Positions 9,120 through 17,544 of a stretch of 64,000 nucleotides of DNA are shown in pieces. Within the stretch, counting starts at the first letter, position 1; the number at the start of each line of letters is the position of its first letter. Origin of the DNA: Shewanella gaetbuli (GTDB lineage Bacteria > Pseudomonadota > Gammaproteobacteria > Enterobacterales > Shewanellaceae); contig NZ_JAKIKP010000007.1 of the NCBI RefSeq assembly GCF_023284065.1, forward strand, positions 1 to 64,000, in the 5' to 3' direction. Below the pieces are notes generated by a model. That model saw only the letters and a program-made list of their open reading frames with translations. It did not search any database and was not told the DNA's origin. The position numbers and the translations under genes are program-made.

Positions 9120-9535
9120 AGACCCTCGATAAAAAATCTCGAGGGTGACGGGGTGAGCGTCATTCCGCTAACACTTTTGAACCGGAATCTGTTTTATACT
9201 TGTTATTGAGCAACTCATTTAAGCTAAAAACTCAAACCAGATCAGACCCTCGATAAAACGTCTCGAGGGTGACGGGGTGAGCGTCATTCCGGTAACGCTT
9301 TTGAGCCGGAATCTAATTTATACTTGTTATTGAGCAACTCATTTAAGCTAAAAACTCAAACCAGATCAGACCCTCGATAAAAGATCTCGAGGGTGACGGT
9401 GTGAGCGTCATTCCGGTAACGCTTTTGAGCCGGAATATGTTTTATACTTGTTATTGAGCAACTCATTTAAGCGAAAAACTCAAACCAGATCAGACCCTCG
9501 ATAAAAAATCTCGAGGGTGACGGGATAAATGTCAT
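9120..9535. repeat. Tandem repeat, three 124-bp units plus a partial fourth, with paired hairpins
   Basis: Copies begin with AGACCCTCG at 9120, 9244, 9368 and 9492, an exact 124-bp period. The fourth copy diverges after about 9523. Each unit carries one hairpin from ACCCTCGA...TCGAGGGT and another from ATTCCG...CGGAAT, then a common spacer (TATACTTGTTATTGAGCAAC). Copies differ at only a few positions. The two hairpins match those at 1-203, so both arrays belong to one family. This accounts for nearly all of the 460-bp gap between patZ and the VOC gene. Confidence 0.93.
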
Positions 9536-9565
9536 CAATTATACTCAGTAACACCTGTCATAATC

Positions 9566-9982
9566 TTATTTATACTGATTACGTAATGCAGGTATATCAC
9601 TGAAATATTGTACAAATTCAACTTCCATTCCATCAGGGTCGATAAAATAGGCGCTTTTAGCATAAGGTTCATTACCGCCCCACACCCTTACTTCAAACCC
9701 GGCTTTATTTAACCTTTCAACTAATGACGATAGGTCATCGACAACATAAGCAAAATGCGCCACTCCTAAGGTTAATGACGTCAGATCTCGGTTTTCGCCA
9801 GTACCAGGTTCATTGAAGCTTAAATATTGATAATCGTCGCCAAAATGAACCCAATTACGCGGTTTTCCATACCACTCTGACTGTCCTTTACCACGAATTG
9901 TCCAGTGCGGCATGGCTGCTTGATAAAACGTTAATGTATTAGCAATATTTTTAACCACTATATTCGCGTGTTCTAAATGCAT
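9566..9982 (-). CDS. VOC/glyoxalase-family protein, SoxR-controlled
   Basis: A 138-residue single-domain protein of the vicinal-oxygen-chelate fold (glyoxalase I, bleomycin-resistance and dioxygenase superfamily). It begins MHLEHANIVVKNI, repeats a beta-alpha unit at VAHFAYVVDDLSSLVERL and ends DPDGMEVEFVQYF. The histidines and terminal Glu are the usual metal-ligand positions. The reaction is unknown; detoxification of an electrophile, or binding of a redox-cycling drug, would fit its control. The upstream promoter carries a perfect SoxR box and soxR is divergent, so this is almost certainly a direct SoxR target. Confidence 0.88.
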   Translation of the reverse strand: MHLEHANIVVKNIANTLTFYQAAMPHWTIRGKGQSEWYGKPRNWVHFGDDYQYLSFNEPGTGENRDLTSLTLGVAHFAYVVDDLSSLVERLNKAGFEVRVWGGNEPYAKSAYFIDPDGMEVEFVQYFSDIPALRNQYK

Positions 9983-10014
9983 TCCTTTATCCTTAGTAAA
10001 ATCAACACAGACAC

Positions 10015-10045
10015 AGCATAAAACCTCAAGTTAACTTGAGGTAAA
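10015..10045 (-). promoter_or_regulatory. SoxR box inside a 19-bp-spaced promoter for the VOC gene
   Basis: A perfect 20-bp palindrome (10023-10042) contains CCTCAAGTTAACTTGAGG, the known SoxR site sequence. On the minus strand it sits between a -35 TTTACC (10045-10040) and a -10 TATGCT (10020-10015) with a 19-base spacer. Such long spacers are diagnostic of MerR-family activation, in which oxidised SoxR distorts the DNA to realign the elements. The promoter points at the VOC gene, whose ATG is 33 bases further on. Confidence 0.93.
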
Positions 10046-10095
10046 GTATTTTTTGAATTATTTTTAAAGTTAATAATTCAATACGGGAGATAACC

Positions 10096-10533
10096 ATGCT
10101 GCAAGAGTACGATTTAACAGTGGGACAAGTGGCAAAACGCTGCGGCATAAAGGTATCCACCCTGCACTTTTATGAGCAAAAAGGCTTAATTAAGTCGTTA
10201 CGAAATAGTGGTAATCAACGCCGGTATCAGCGAGATGTGCTAAGAAGAGTGGCCATTATTAAAGCAGCACAACAATTTGGTATCAGCTTAATAGATATAC
10301 AAACAACCTTTGCCCAACTGCCAAATAAACGCACACCAGATAAAGATGATTGGCAGCAACTTTCGCAGCAATGGCGAGCTAAATTGAATAAACAAATTGC
10401 AGCAATGGAAGATTTACGTGACTCACTTGATGGATGTATTGGCTGTGGGTGCTTATCGATGACGAGCTGCCCTTTGTATAACCCTGACGATAATTTAGCA
10501 GATAAGGGAACAGGAGCGGTATTATTGAAATAA
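10096..10533 (+). CDS. soxR: Redox-sensitive transcriptional activator SoxR
   Basis: A 145-residue MerR-family regulator. The N-terminal winged helix ([20 protein letters not shown]) is followed by a dimerisation helix and a C-terminal [2Fe-2S] motif with Cys114, Cys117, Cys119 and Cys125 ([12 protein letters not shown]), the same spacing as E. coli SoxR. Oxidation of the cluster by redox-cycling compounds or nitric oxide turns on target promoters. The ATG at 10096 follows GGGAGA. It is divergent from the VOC gene, with the SoxR box between. No soxS is adjacent, consistent with non-enteric bacteria, where SoxR acts directly on detoxification genes. Confidence 0.96.
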   Translation: MLQEYDLTVGQVAKRCGIKVSTLHFYEQKGLIKSLRNSGNQRRYQRDVLRRVAIIKAAQQFGISLIDIQTTFAQLPNKRTPDKDDWQQLSQQWRAKLNKQIAAMEDLRDSLDGCIGCGCLSMTSCPLYNPDDNLADKGTGAVLLK

Positions 10534-10664
10534 TATTGTCAGCGTCATTATTGTCAAGTCATTGATAATAAGTCATTAAATAGCCAAATAATAAAACAAT
10601 TAAAATAAAAGAAAAAAATCGCACAATAATTCGCCAAATTTGTAATCTGTGCCTATAATTTATT

Positions 10665-10754
10665 CAGAGATTAGTTCTCAACTCTAGCGCACGGCTCGTA
10701 AAGAGCCATTTCCCTAGACCCAAAACAATTGGATTGTTTTGGGTCATTTTTTTT
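10665..10754 (+). ncRNA. Possible small RNA with three hairpins
   Basis: A TATAAT (10654-10659) with a weak TTCGCC-like -35 about 18 bases upstream precedes ~90 bases with three stem-loops. These are GAGA/TCTC (10667-10679), GGCTC/GAGCC (10693-10707, loop GTAAA) and a 13-bp terminator stem. No ORF fits. It lies ~130 bases after soxR, so it could instead be the structured 3' end of the soxR transcript. I do not recognise a known sRNA family. Confidence 0.35.
10717..10754 (+). terminator. Strong Rho-independent terminator
   Basis: A 13-bp perfect stem, GACCCAAAACAAT (10717-10729) with ATTGTTTTGGGTC (10733-10745), has a 3-base loop and is followed by eight T. It ends transcription from soxR and/or the putative small RNA. 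Confidence 0.9.
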
Positions 10755-10772
10755 GGGTGTTTATAGTCAAAA

Positions 10773-10793
10773 CCGCATATAAATCTATAGCGG
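10773..10793 (-). terminator. Weak terminator-like hairpin after tatD
   Basis: On the minus strand CCGCTATA pairs with TATAtGCGG (one bulge), followed by only four T. It lies 12-32 bases beyond the tatD stop codon and may end the pabC-tatD operon. Confidence 0.4.
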
Positions 10794-10804
10794 ACAGCTA
10801 GTAA

Positions 10805-11596
10805 TCAGCTTCTGCCAATTATTTTTGCTGCATCTTTGAATAAGTTAAAGAAGTTTTCAGAAGTATAATCGGCTAAATCTTGATACTTATCACCACGTAA
10901 TTCAGCCACAAACTCTGCCACATCACGCACATAAGCTGGCTGGTTTTCTTTACCACGATGCGGAACGGGCGCTAAATAAGGAGAGTCTGTTTCAACTAAT
11001 AATCTATCTTTTGGTACTTTGCGAATGACACTACGTAATTCACCCGCATTTTTGAATGTCACAATACCTGAGACTGAAATATAGAAACCTAAATCAAGTG
11101 CTGCTTTGGCCATTTCCCATGTTTCTGTAAAGCAGTGCAATACTCCGGCAACTTTATCGGCATTACCCGCTTTTAACATAGCTATGGTATCTTCACGGGC
11201 ATCGCGGGTATGAACGATTAGCGGTTTATTAACTTCAACTGCTAAAGCAATTTGTTGCTCAAAACATTGCTGTTGGAGCTGTTTGGTTTCATTGGCATAA
11301 AAATAGTCTAACCCTGTTTCACCAATGGCAACCACTTTAGAGTCAGTTGCATATTGCTTAATTTGGCTGACATCTAAACCGTCTTGAACATCTAGAGGAT
11401 GTACACCAGAAGACAAAAACACGTTGTCAAACGCAGCGACTTTTTGTCGCATCTGCTCAAAGCCTTGCTGGCGTACATTAACGCATAACAAGTAATCCAC
11501 ACCTTGGGCTTTTGCATTGTCCATAATGGCTTGCAAACTAGCTTGATCAGGGGCGGCTTTGAGGCGGTCTAAATGACAATGTGAATCTATTAACAT
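10805..11596 (-). CDS. tatD: TatD-family metal-dependent DNase (YcfH-like)
   Basis: A 263-residue TIM-barrel hydrolase. The N-terminal DSHCHLD metal motif is followed by GETGLDYFY, a VHTRDA strand, LHCFTE and a late ETDSPYLAP, all standard for TatD/YcfH. These proteins are 3'-5' exonucleases or deoxyribonucleases; YcfH and TatD are close paralogs and cannot be told apart with certainty here. The position downstream of holB and a pilZ gene matches ycfH in other gammaproteobacteria. It is the last gene of the minus-strand operon. Confidence 0.93.
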   Translation of the reverse strand: MLIDSHCHLDRLKAAPDQASLQAIMDNAKAQGVDYLLCVNVRQQGFEQMRQKVAAFDNVFLSSGVHPLDVQDGLDVSQIKQYATDSKVVAIGETGLDYFYANETKQLQQQCFEQQIALAVEVNKPLIVHTRDAREDTIAMLKAGNADKVAGVLHCFTETWEMAKAALDLGFYISVSGIVTFKNAGELRSVIRKVPKDRLLVETDSPYLAPVPHRGKENQPAYVRDVAEFVAELRGDKYQDLADYTSENFFNLFKDAAKIIGRS

Positions 11597-11640
11597 AATA
11601 AATGATGTAGGTTATCAAAAGGATTGCAGAGCATACAGAG

Positions 11641-11967
11641 CTACATTGTACAGGTCAAATCACCGGAAGATAATTCTTGTGCTAGTAACTTTTCAATATG
11701 ATGTTTATGGCTTTCAGGATCGGTTTTAATTTTAATTCCAATGCCAGCAGGCCGCCCGCCGGAGGCTCCAATAGGGTTAATCCAAACAACGCTGCCACGA
11801 AACTCATTAACTTGGCTGGTGTTTGGTAAGCGATAGGCAATCGTTAGCTCTTGACCTAAAAAGTGGCTCTCTGTGGTTGCCACAAACAGCCCTGCAGGCT
11901 TTATAAACGGCATGTAGGCACGATAAAGTTGATGCAAAGTATCGTAGTTAACCACCAAATCGACCAT
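11641..11967 (-). CDS. pilZ: PilZ-domain protein of the type IV pilus type
   Basis: A 108-residue stand-alone PilZ domain. It has FRGSVVWINP followed by GRPAGIGIKI, the barrel signature of the family. It has no N-terminal RxxxR c-di-GMP motif, like the original Pseudomonas PilZ, which is needed for pilus assembly through protein contacts rather than nucleotide binding. The location just after holB matches the known holB-pilZ order in Pseudomonas and relatives, supporting the name. It is separated from tatD by 44 bases and from holB by 74. Confidence 0.85.
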   Translation of the reverse strand: MVDLVVNYDTLHQLYRAYMPFIKPAGLFVATTESHFLGQELTIAYRLPNTSQVNEFRGSVVWINPIGASGGRPAGIGIKIKTDPESHKHHIEKLLAQELSSGDLTCTM

Positions 11968-12041
11968 AGTATCTCTTAATTCTCTAATGAAATGATAAGC
12001 AAATGATGCAGTTACTGTTAGTTATAGTATACGCTCATTTC

Positions 12042-13055
12042 TTAGGTTAATGCTAGCACATGCTTGAATTGCAAAACATATTTTTGACACAAGGCTTGAG
12101 TATTCACATTTGCAGTGGTGGACAGCTTATGACTCATTGCCATCACCTCGCCTGCTAATGCAATAATTCGAGATTGAATCAATGGATTTAACCGTGCAGA
12201 CTTGTCGGAGCTATCTGTCAGATTGATATTACTTTTTACAACATATTGTCTGAGGTACAAGTATAGAACCTTTAACGCATCTATCAATTGTAAATCGGTT
12301 AACTTCAATAAACTGTCATGTAAATGACCAGATTGAAGGCTTTTCGCCCAGTCTTTACGGTAATCGAGCAACTGTTGATAATGATTAGTTTGCAGGCTTT
12401 CTGCTAGTTTAATCGGCCCGCCGACAACACTCAAACACCAAGTCACATCATGGCGCTTTCCCTGTTCATCTGCGGCTGGTAATAAATTCTGAGCTTCTAA
12501 CCAGACTAAAATTTGTTGCTTTGAGGGAGCTTTGAACGCCACTTTTTGACATCGACTGGTTATCGTCGGCAGTAAGTTAGCAACGGTATCGGTTTGCAAT
12601 AACAGTAACGTGTCTTCGCCGGGTTCTTCTAAAGTTTTTAATAAAGCATTGGCAGCAGCAATATTCATTCGCTCAGCATGTTCTATTATTGCAACCCTTG
12701 CTCCAGACTGTTGAGCAGTATGGGTTAACGACTGACAAAGTTGACGAATTTGATCAACCTTAATTTGTGCACCGTCACTTTGAATACGATGTAAATCAGG
12801 ATGGTTACCAGCATCACACAACAAACAGGCTTTACAATGACCACAAGCTCCGCCTTGAGTTTTATTAATACACAAAGCAGACTTGGCCATACTGTTAACT
12901 AACGCAACACCACCTAATGCCATATCTACGGCAATAAGCTGCGCGTGACTATGCTTATTTTGGCAACATAAATGACAAAACTGTTGGTATGGTGCTACTA
13001 ACCACGGATATTGGCTTATATCTTGTGCTGAGATGTTGGCTGATTCATTTGTCAC
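12042..13055 (-). CDS. holB: DNA polymerase III subunit delta'
   Basis: A 337-residue AAA+ clamp-loader subunit, close to the 334 residues of E. coli. It has a zinc module (CGHCKACLLCDAGNHPD), the region KVDQIRQLCQSL, the motif ANALLKTLEEPGEDTLLLL and the arginine-finger SRC (TITSRCQKV). It is the stator of the gamma complex that loads the beta clamp. The GTG start at 13055 has only a poor Shine-Dalgarno, suggesting translational coupling to tmk, whose stop is 21 bases upstream. Confidence 0.95.
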   Translation of the reverse strand: MTNESANISAQDISQYPWLVAPYQQFCHLCCQNKHSHAQLIAVDMALGGVALVNSMAKSALCINKTQGGACGHCKACLLCDAGNHPDLHRIQSDGAQIKVDQIRQLCQSLTHTAQQSGARVAIIEHAERMNIAAANALLKTLEEPGEDTLLLLQTDTVANLLPTITSRCQKVAFKAPSKQQILVWLEAQNLLPAADEQGKRHDVTWCLSVVGGPIKLAESLQTNHYQQLLDYRKDWAKSLQSGHLHDSLLKLTDLQLIDALKVLYLYLRQYVVKSNINLTDSSDKSARLNPLIQSRIIALAGEVMAMSHKLSTTANVNTQALCQKYVLQFKHVLALT

Positions 13056-13076
13056 GCTTTTTGTTGGCCTTTTTAT

Positions 13077-13709
13077 TTATTCATTAACTAACTGTTGGGT
13101 TAATTTCTGACGAATATCTTGATGCACTTTTTCCATAGTCTGACTGGCGTCGATAACGATTATTGACTCATCTTCTGCCGCATATTGTAAAAACGTGGCA
13201 CGTGCCCGTTGAAAAAACGCAATATGCTGTTGTTCAATTCTGTCTAGTTCTCCGCGGGCAGAGGCACGTTGTAGCCCAAGTGACGGCTCTATATCTAAAT
13301 ACAAAGTCAGATCAGGCTTAAACCCTTGTAAACTCGCGTCACTAATTGCCTTAACAAGTGGCATCAGTCCACGTCCACCACCTTGATAAGCCAGTGAAGA
13401 AAGATTATGTCTATCCCCTAACACCCACTGACCTTCTGCTAATGTAGGCTTAATAACGTTGGCGATTAATTGGGTTCGTGCAGCGTAGAATAGCAAGCAC
13501 TCAGCTTCGTCACATAGTGGATCGGATTCGTCTGCAATTTTCACCAAATCACGCATTTTTTCAGCCAAAGGCGTTCCACCAGGCTCACGTGTGCACACAG
13601 GGGCTTGACCAGTATGTTGCTCAATAATGCTATGAACAAGTTCTATGGCACTTGATTTACCCGCACCTTCTAACCCTTCAATGACAACAAATTTTCCTTT
13701 TTGGCTCAT
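13077..13709 (-). CDS. tmk: Thymidylate kinase
   Basis: A 210-residue P-loop kinase that converts dTMP to dTDP. It has the Walker [11 protein letters not shown], the DR(Y/H) element [16 protein letters not shown] and the Arg-rich lid ([12 protein letters not shown]) of type II bacterial enzymes. Its start codon overlaps the end of mltG by four bases (ATGA), a sign of coupled translation within the operon. Length and motifs are all normal. Confidence 0.97.
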   Translation of the reverse strand: MSQKGKFVVIEGLEGAGKSSAIELVHSIIEQHTGQAPVCTREPGGTPLAEKMRDLVKIADESDPLCDEAECLLFYAARTQLIANVIKPTLAEGQWVLGDRHNLSSLAYQGGGRGLMPLVKAISDASLQGFKPDLTLYLDIEPSLGLQRASARGELDRIEQQHIAFFQRARATFLQYAAEDESIIVIDASQTMEKVHQDIRQKLTQQLVNE

Positions 13710-14716
13710 TTTCTGTTTCTCTGATATTGGTTCACGGCACGGTTGTGTTCTTTAAGCGTTTTTGAAAAAACATGACTGCCGTCATTTCTGGATACAAAGT
13801 ATAAATAATCTACTTTAGCCGGGTTGGCTGCTGCATATAAAGACGCTTTACTTGGTGCAGCAATAGGGGTTGGCGGCAAGCCATTAATTCGGTATGTATT
13901 AAACGCTGTTTTTTCTAAAATGTCTTTACGAGTAATATTACCTTTGTATCGATCACCCATGCCATAAATAATGGTCGGGTCAGTTTGTAAACGCATCCCT
14001 TTTTTTAAGCGATTATTAAACACAGCACTCACCCAATCTCGTTCAGAGTTTTGTGCGGTTTCTTTTTCAATGATTGAAGCAATAATTAACAACTCATAGG
14101 GTGTAGATAGCTTTAAGTCTGGGTCACGTTGTTGCCATGCTTTGTCTAGGTGCTGTTGCATCATATTGTAGCTGCGCTGCAGCATTGAAAACATATCTTC
14201 ATCAGCACGGTAATGATAGGTTTCAGGAAAAAACTTTCCTTCTGGTAACCCTGAATTATCACCATTGGCTTCTAACACTTTAACAAACACATCTGGTTCA
14301 AACTCCATGTGTGGCAATTGTTGTAGTGTGGGGATCCACTCTTTGATCGTTTGCCCTTCAATTAACGTTACCGAAAAACTAACTTCTTCACCACGGGTAA
14401 CCCGAGTAACAAAATCCACTAACTTATCTTCGGGCAATATTTGATACAAACCCGTTTTGATCTGCCCTAGTTTTGGCTCTAATTTAACTAAAAAACGGGT
14501 TTTCCAACTGTCAGTGATCAACCCTTGCTCTTCTAACTGGCGGGTTAATTTCACCAAAGACATACCTGGTTCAACCGTAAACGAGATCGGTTCAGCTAAG
14601 GTAAGAGGTTGTTGTTTATAGTCTAGAATATCTTTGGCATACCAATACATCGCCAAACATAATAAGGTGAAAAGAGGAATAGCACACGCTAGAATTCGAG
14701 TTATCAATGTTTTCAT
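13706..14716 (-). CDS. mltG: Endolytic murein transglycosylase MltG
   Basis: A 336-residue protein with one N-terminal membrane helix (residues ~7-28, [19 protein letters not shown]) and a periplasmic YceG domain. The conserved segment [14 protein letters not shown] holds the catalytic Glu, and [12 protein letters not shown] is another family hallmark. MltG cleaves nascent glycan strands and so helps set their length. It lies between pabC and tmk, the usual gammaproteobacterial order, with 48 bases to pabC. Confidence 0.96.
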   Translation of the reverse strand: MKTLITRILACAIPLFTLLCLAMYWYAKDILDYKQQPLTLAEPISFTVEPGMSLVKLTRQLEEQGLITDSWKTRFLVKLEPKLGQIKTGLYQILPEDKLVDFVTRVTRGEEVSFSVTLIEGQTIKEWIPTLQQLPHMEFEPDVFVKVLEANGDNSGLPEGKFFPETYHYRADEDMFSMLQRSYNMMQQHLDKAWQQRDPDLKLSTPYELLIIASIIEKETAQNSERDWVSAVFNNRLKKGMRLQTDPTIIYGMGDRYKGNITRKDILEKTAFNTYRINGLPPTPIAAPSKASLYAAANPAKVDYLYFVSRNDGSHVFSKTLKEHNRAVNQYQRNRK

Positions 14717-14764
14717 AAATATTATTTTTTATTGTCTTTTTAATAAGTTATTGGCTTATTTGAT

Positions 14765-15589
14765 TTATAAGTTTAGATGTTCAACAACTTGTGGTGTCAA
14801 TTCCCAAGGCACAAAAGCTTTATCATCAATTCGTTTAATATTAATCAAGCCAATTAAGCTATTCGAAATTAAAGCACTGTCCATACAGGCTAAATCAGTA
14901 TAACTCATTGGAGTAATATTAATTTTACAACCTAAAGCCAGCATTTCATTAATCACCGCTTGACGCATAACACCACTCACACCGGCACAAGATAATGCAG
15001 GGGTATACACTTCATCCTCTTTTACAAAAAAGATGTTAGCCATAGATGATTCGACAATGAGATTATCACTATCTAGCACCAACCAATCGTCAATCCCAGC
15101 AGGCAACGGCGCAGATTTAATCAATACTTGCTCTAATCTATTTAGGTGTTTCATCCCTGCTAGCAAAGGTTGTTTGGCCAATTTAACTGACGAGCTAGCC
15201 AAGTTAATTCCCTGTTGTTGCCATTGCTGATAATGTGCTGGAATATCATGTACTGATGTAACTTCTGTTATCGTAGCTTCAGTTGGAGCTTGATAGCCTC
15301 GGCCACCAACTCCACGGGATAACAGCAATTTTATACAGTGATTGGGGTATTCGCTAGCTAATTGAAGTAGATGTTGTTTGAGTGGTTTTGAAGGTTGCCA
15401 TTGTATTCCTAAACGAAGGCAACCTTGCTGTAAGCGCGATAGGTGTACATCAAACAACGCAATACCAGACTCATTAATCGATGCTTGACATGTTCGCATG
15501 GTAGCAAACATGCCATCACCATAGGCTAAACCGCGATCAAATGGGTTAACAGTGCCCGCTTGTTGTTGATTTACCCAGACTAATGCCAT
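14765..15589 (-). CDS. pabC: Aminodeoxychorismate lyase
   Basis: A 274-residue PLP enzyme of fold type IV that splits 4-amino-4-deoxychorismate to p-aminobenzoate and pyruvate for folate synthesis. It begins with the family pattern (NPFDRGLAYGDGMFATMR) and has the PLP-lysine segment GMKHLNRLEQVL and the cofactor-phosphate loop SSMANIFFV. It is the first gene of the pabC-mltG-tmk-holB-pilZ-tatD block; udk lies 33 bases upstream on the same strand. Confidence 0.93.
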   Translation of the reverse strand: MALVWVNQQQAGTVNPFDRGLAYGDGMFATMRTCQASINESGIALFDVHLSRLQQGCLRLGIQWQPSKPLKQHLLQLASEYPNHCIKLLLSRGVGGRGYQAPTEATITEVTSVHDIPAHYQQWQQQGINLASSSVKLAKQPLLAGMKHLNRLEQVLIKSAPLPAGIDDWLVLDSDNLIVESSMANIFFVKEDEVYTPALSCAGVSGVMRQAVINEMLALGCKINITPMSYTDLACMDSALISNSLIGLINIKRIDDKAFVPWELTPQVVEHLNL

Positions 15590-15622
15590 TGAATATCCTG
15601 CTTCAGTGAACGAATTATACGT

Positions 15623-16261
15623 TTATTTAGCTAATAAGTGCTGAATACGCGCTTTTAGAATATCCGTCGCGATACGGTTTTTACCGCCACGAGGAACGAT
15701 AATATCAGCATATTGCTTTGATGGTTCAATGAACTGTAAAAACATAGGACGAACAGTTTTTTTGTATTGTGAAATCACCGACTCCATTGTACGGCCACGT
15801 TCAGCCACATCACGGGTCAATCTGCGTAAAAAACAAATATCTAATGGTGTATCCATAAATACACTGGCATCCATTAAGTCACGCAATTTAGGGTCAGTGA
15901 GTAACAAAATGCCTTCTAAAATAATCACCTTTTTAGGCTGCATAGCTAAGGTTTCAGCCATACGAGTATGCTCAGTATAACTATATTTAGGAATATTAAC
16001 CGCTTGGCCTTGTTTAAGCTGTTTTAAATGCGTGGCTAGCAGTTGATGATCAAGCGCTTTTGGGTGATCATAATTAGTTTGAACACGCTCATCCATGGTT
16101 AAATGTGATTGATCACGATAATACGCATCTTCATTAATCACACCAATTTGATTAGTACCTAAATCACGACATAGCTCTTGAAATATAGTGTTTGCAATTA
16201 AACTTTTGCCCGACGCAGAAGCACCTGCAATACCAATAATCACACATTGTTGAGAGTTCAT
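15623..16261 (-). CDS. udk: Uridine kinase
   Basis: A 212-residue P-loop kinase that phosphorylates uridine and cytidine with ATP or GTP in pyrimidine salvage. It shows the Walker [12 protein letters not shown], the nucleoside loop YYRDQSHL followed by NYDHPKALD, and the lid region [13 protein letters not shown]. Length equals E. coli Udk. It follows mrp by 10 bases and precedes pabC, so transcription from mrp probably runs through. Confidence 0.97.
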   Translation of the reverse strand: MNSQQCVIIGIAGASASGKSLIANTIFQELCRDLGTNQIGVINEDAYYRDQSHLTMDERVQTNYDHPKALDHQLLATHLKQLKQGQAVNIPKYSYTEHTRMAETLAMQPKKVIILEGILLLTDPKLRDLMDASVFMDTPLDICFLRRLTRDVAERGRTMESVISQYKKTVRPMFLQFIEPSKQYADIIVPRGGKNRIATDILKARIQHLLAK

Positions 16262-16271
16262 AGCCTAAATC

Positions 16272-17408
16272 CTACTCGTCGTCTGAAATACTAATTGAAA
16301 CAGTGGGTTTAACTTGTTGCAGTGCAAGCTCTGCCCCTAACTTACGGGCAATTTCACGGTAAATTCCAGCAACTTCAGATTCTGGCTCTTTGACAACACA
16401 TGGTGCACCCACATCCATTGATTCACGGATATTGATATTTAAAGGTAATGCTCCTAGTAAAGGCACATTGTAGCGCTCTGCAATTTTGCTACCACCATGA
16501 GTACCAAAAGGATGTTCTTTATGACCACACTCAGGACACAAATGGAAACTCATGTTCTCTACAATCCCCAATACAGGAATTTGCACTTTGTTGAACATAG
16601 TGATGCCTTTTTGTGCATCTGCCAAAGCAATATCTTGCGGTGTAGTCACAATAACCGCACCACTCACAGGAAACTTCTGTGAAAGTGTTAATTGAATATC
16701 ACCTGTTCCTGGCGGCATATCAATAATTAAATAGTCTAGTTCAGGCCATTGAGTTTCGTTTAATAATTGCACTAACGCCCCGGCAGCCATAGGCCCACGC
16801 CATACAGCAGCTTCACCGTCACCTAACATAAAGCCAATTGATTGAGCCGCAATGCCATGAGCATGAGCTGCTGTCATAATCTTGCCATCAGGAGATTGTG
16901 GTCTGAAATTGGGGATACCTAACATTAGCGGAATAGATGGACCATAAATATCGGCATCTAAAATACCCACTTCAGCGCCTTCAGCTTTCAACGCTAAGGC
17001 TAGATTAACAGCGGTGGTCGACTTACCTACCCCACCTTTACCTGATGCAACCACAATCACTTGTTTAACATTGGTAATTGGCGCAACAGAAGTGATGGCA
17101 GAATACACTTTAGGTTGAAAGTCAATTTCACATTCAACTTCATCAATGGCATCTAAAACGGCAAGTTTTTTAGTGATATCCATTACGGTATCACGGTACA
17201 GCGTTTGGCATGGGTATGGGTAAACTAACCCGAGTAATAATCTTTTGCCTTCTATGGCTAATTTAACAACACAACCAGCGGCGACAAGGCCTTTATTAAG
17301 ATAAGGATCTTGATGGGCATCAAGAATAGATAACACTGGTGCTAATAATTGTTCATCAAGTTGATAATCAGGATAGGAAATAGACAAAAGCGGGGCTCCC
17401 ATTGGCAA
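16272..17408 (-). CDS. apbC: Iron-sulfur cluster carrier ATPase Mrp/ApbC
   Basis: A 378-residue P-loop ATPase with an N-terminal MIP18-like segment (residues ~10-95) and a deviant Walker A (ASGKGGVGKSTT) starting near residue 123. The C-terminal CPECG holds the CxxC that bridges an Fe-S cluster between two subunits. It delivers Fe-S clusters to apoproteins. It is divergent from metG, the same arrangement as mrp-metG in E. coli. The start ATG at 17408 leaves a 136-bp shared promoter region. Confidence 0.94.
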   Translation of the reverse strand: MPMGAPLLSISYPDYQLDEQLLAPVLSILDAHQDPYLNKGLVAAGCVVKLAIEGKRLLLGLVYPYPCQTLYRDTVMDITKKLAVLDAIDEVECEIDFQPKVYSAITSVAPITNVKQVIVVASGKGGVGKSTTAVNLALALKAEGAEVGILDADIYGPSIPLMLGIPNFRPQSPDGKIMTAAHAHGIAAQSIGFMLGDGEAAVWRGPMAAGALVQLLNETQWPELDYLIIDMPPGTGDIQLTLSQKFPVSGAVIVTTPQDIALADAQKGITMFNKVQIPVLGIVENMSFHLCPECGHKEHPFGTHGGSKIAERYNVPLLGALPLNINIRESMDVGAPCVVKEPESEVAGIYREIARKLGAELALQQVKPTVSISISDDE

Positions 17409-17544
17409 ATTTCAGCAAGTGTACCAGATGTTAGCTTAAATTTAGCTATTTATGAGCCATTTTAATTGATGTTTTGGTGAAAATATTGCTTTTTTCGGTT
17501 AGTATCAGGGCAATATTTTTAGCGTAATTCGATGTTGAGAAAAA

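Noticed and set aside
9120-9535. Regular repeat array considered as CRISPR
   Set aside because: The whole 124-bp unit is conserved, including the part that would be spacer, and no cas genes are present. It is a tandem repeat.
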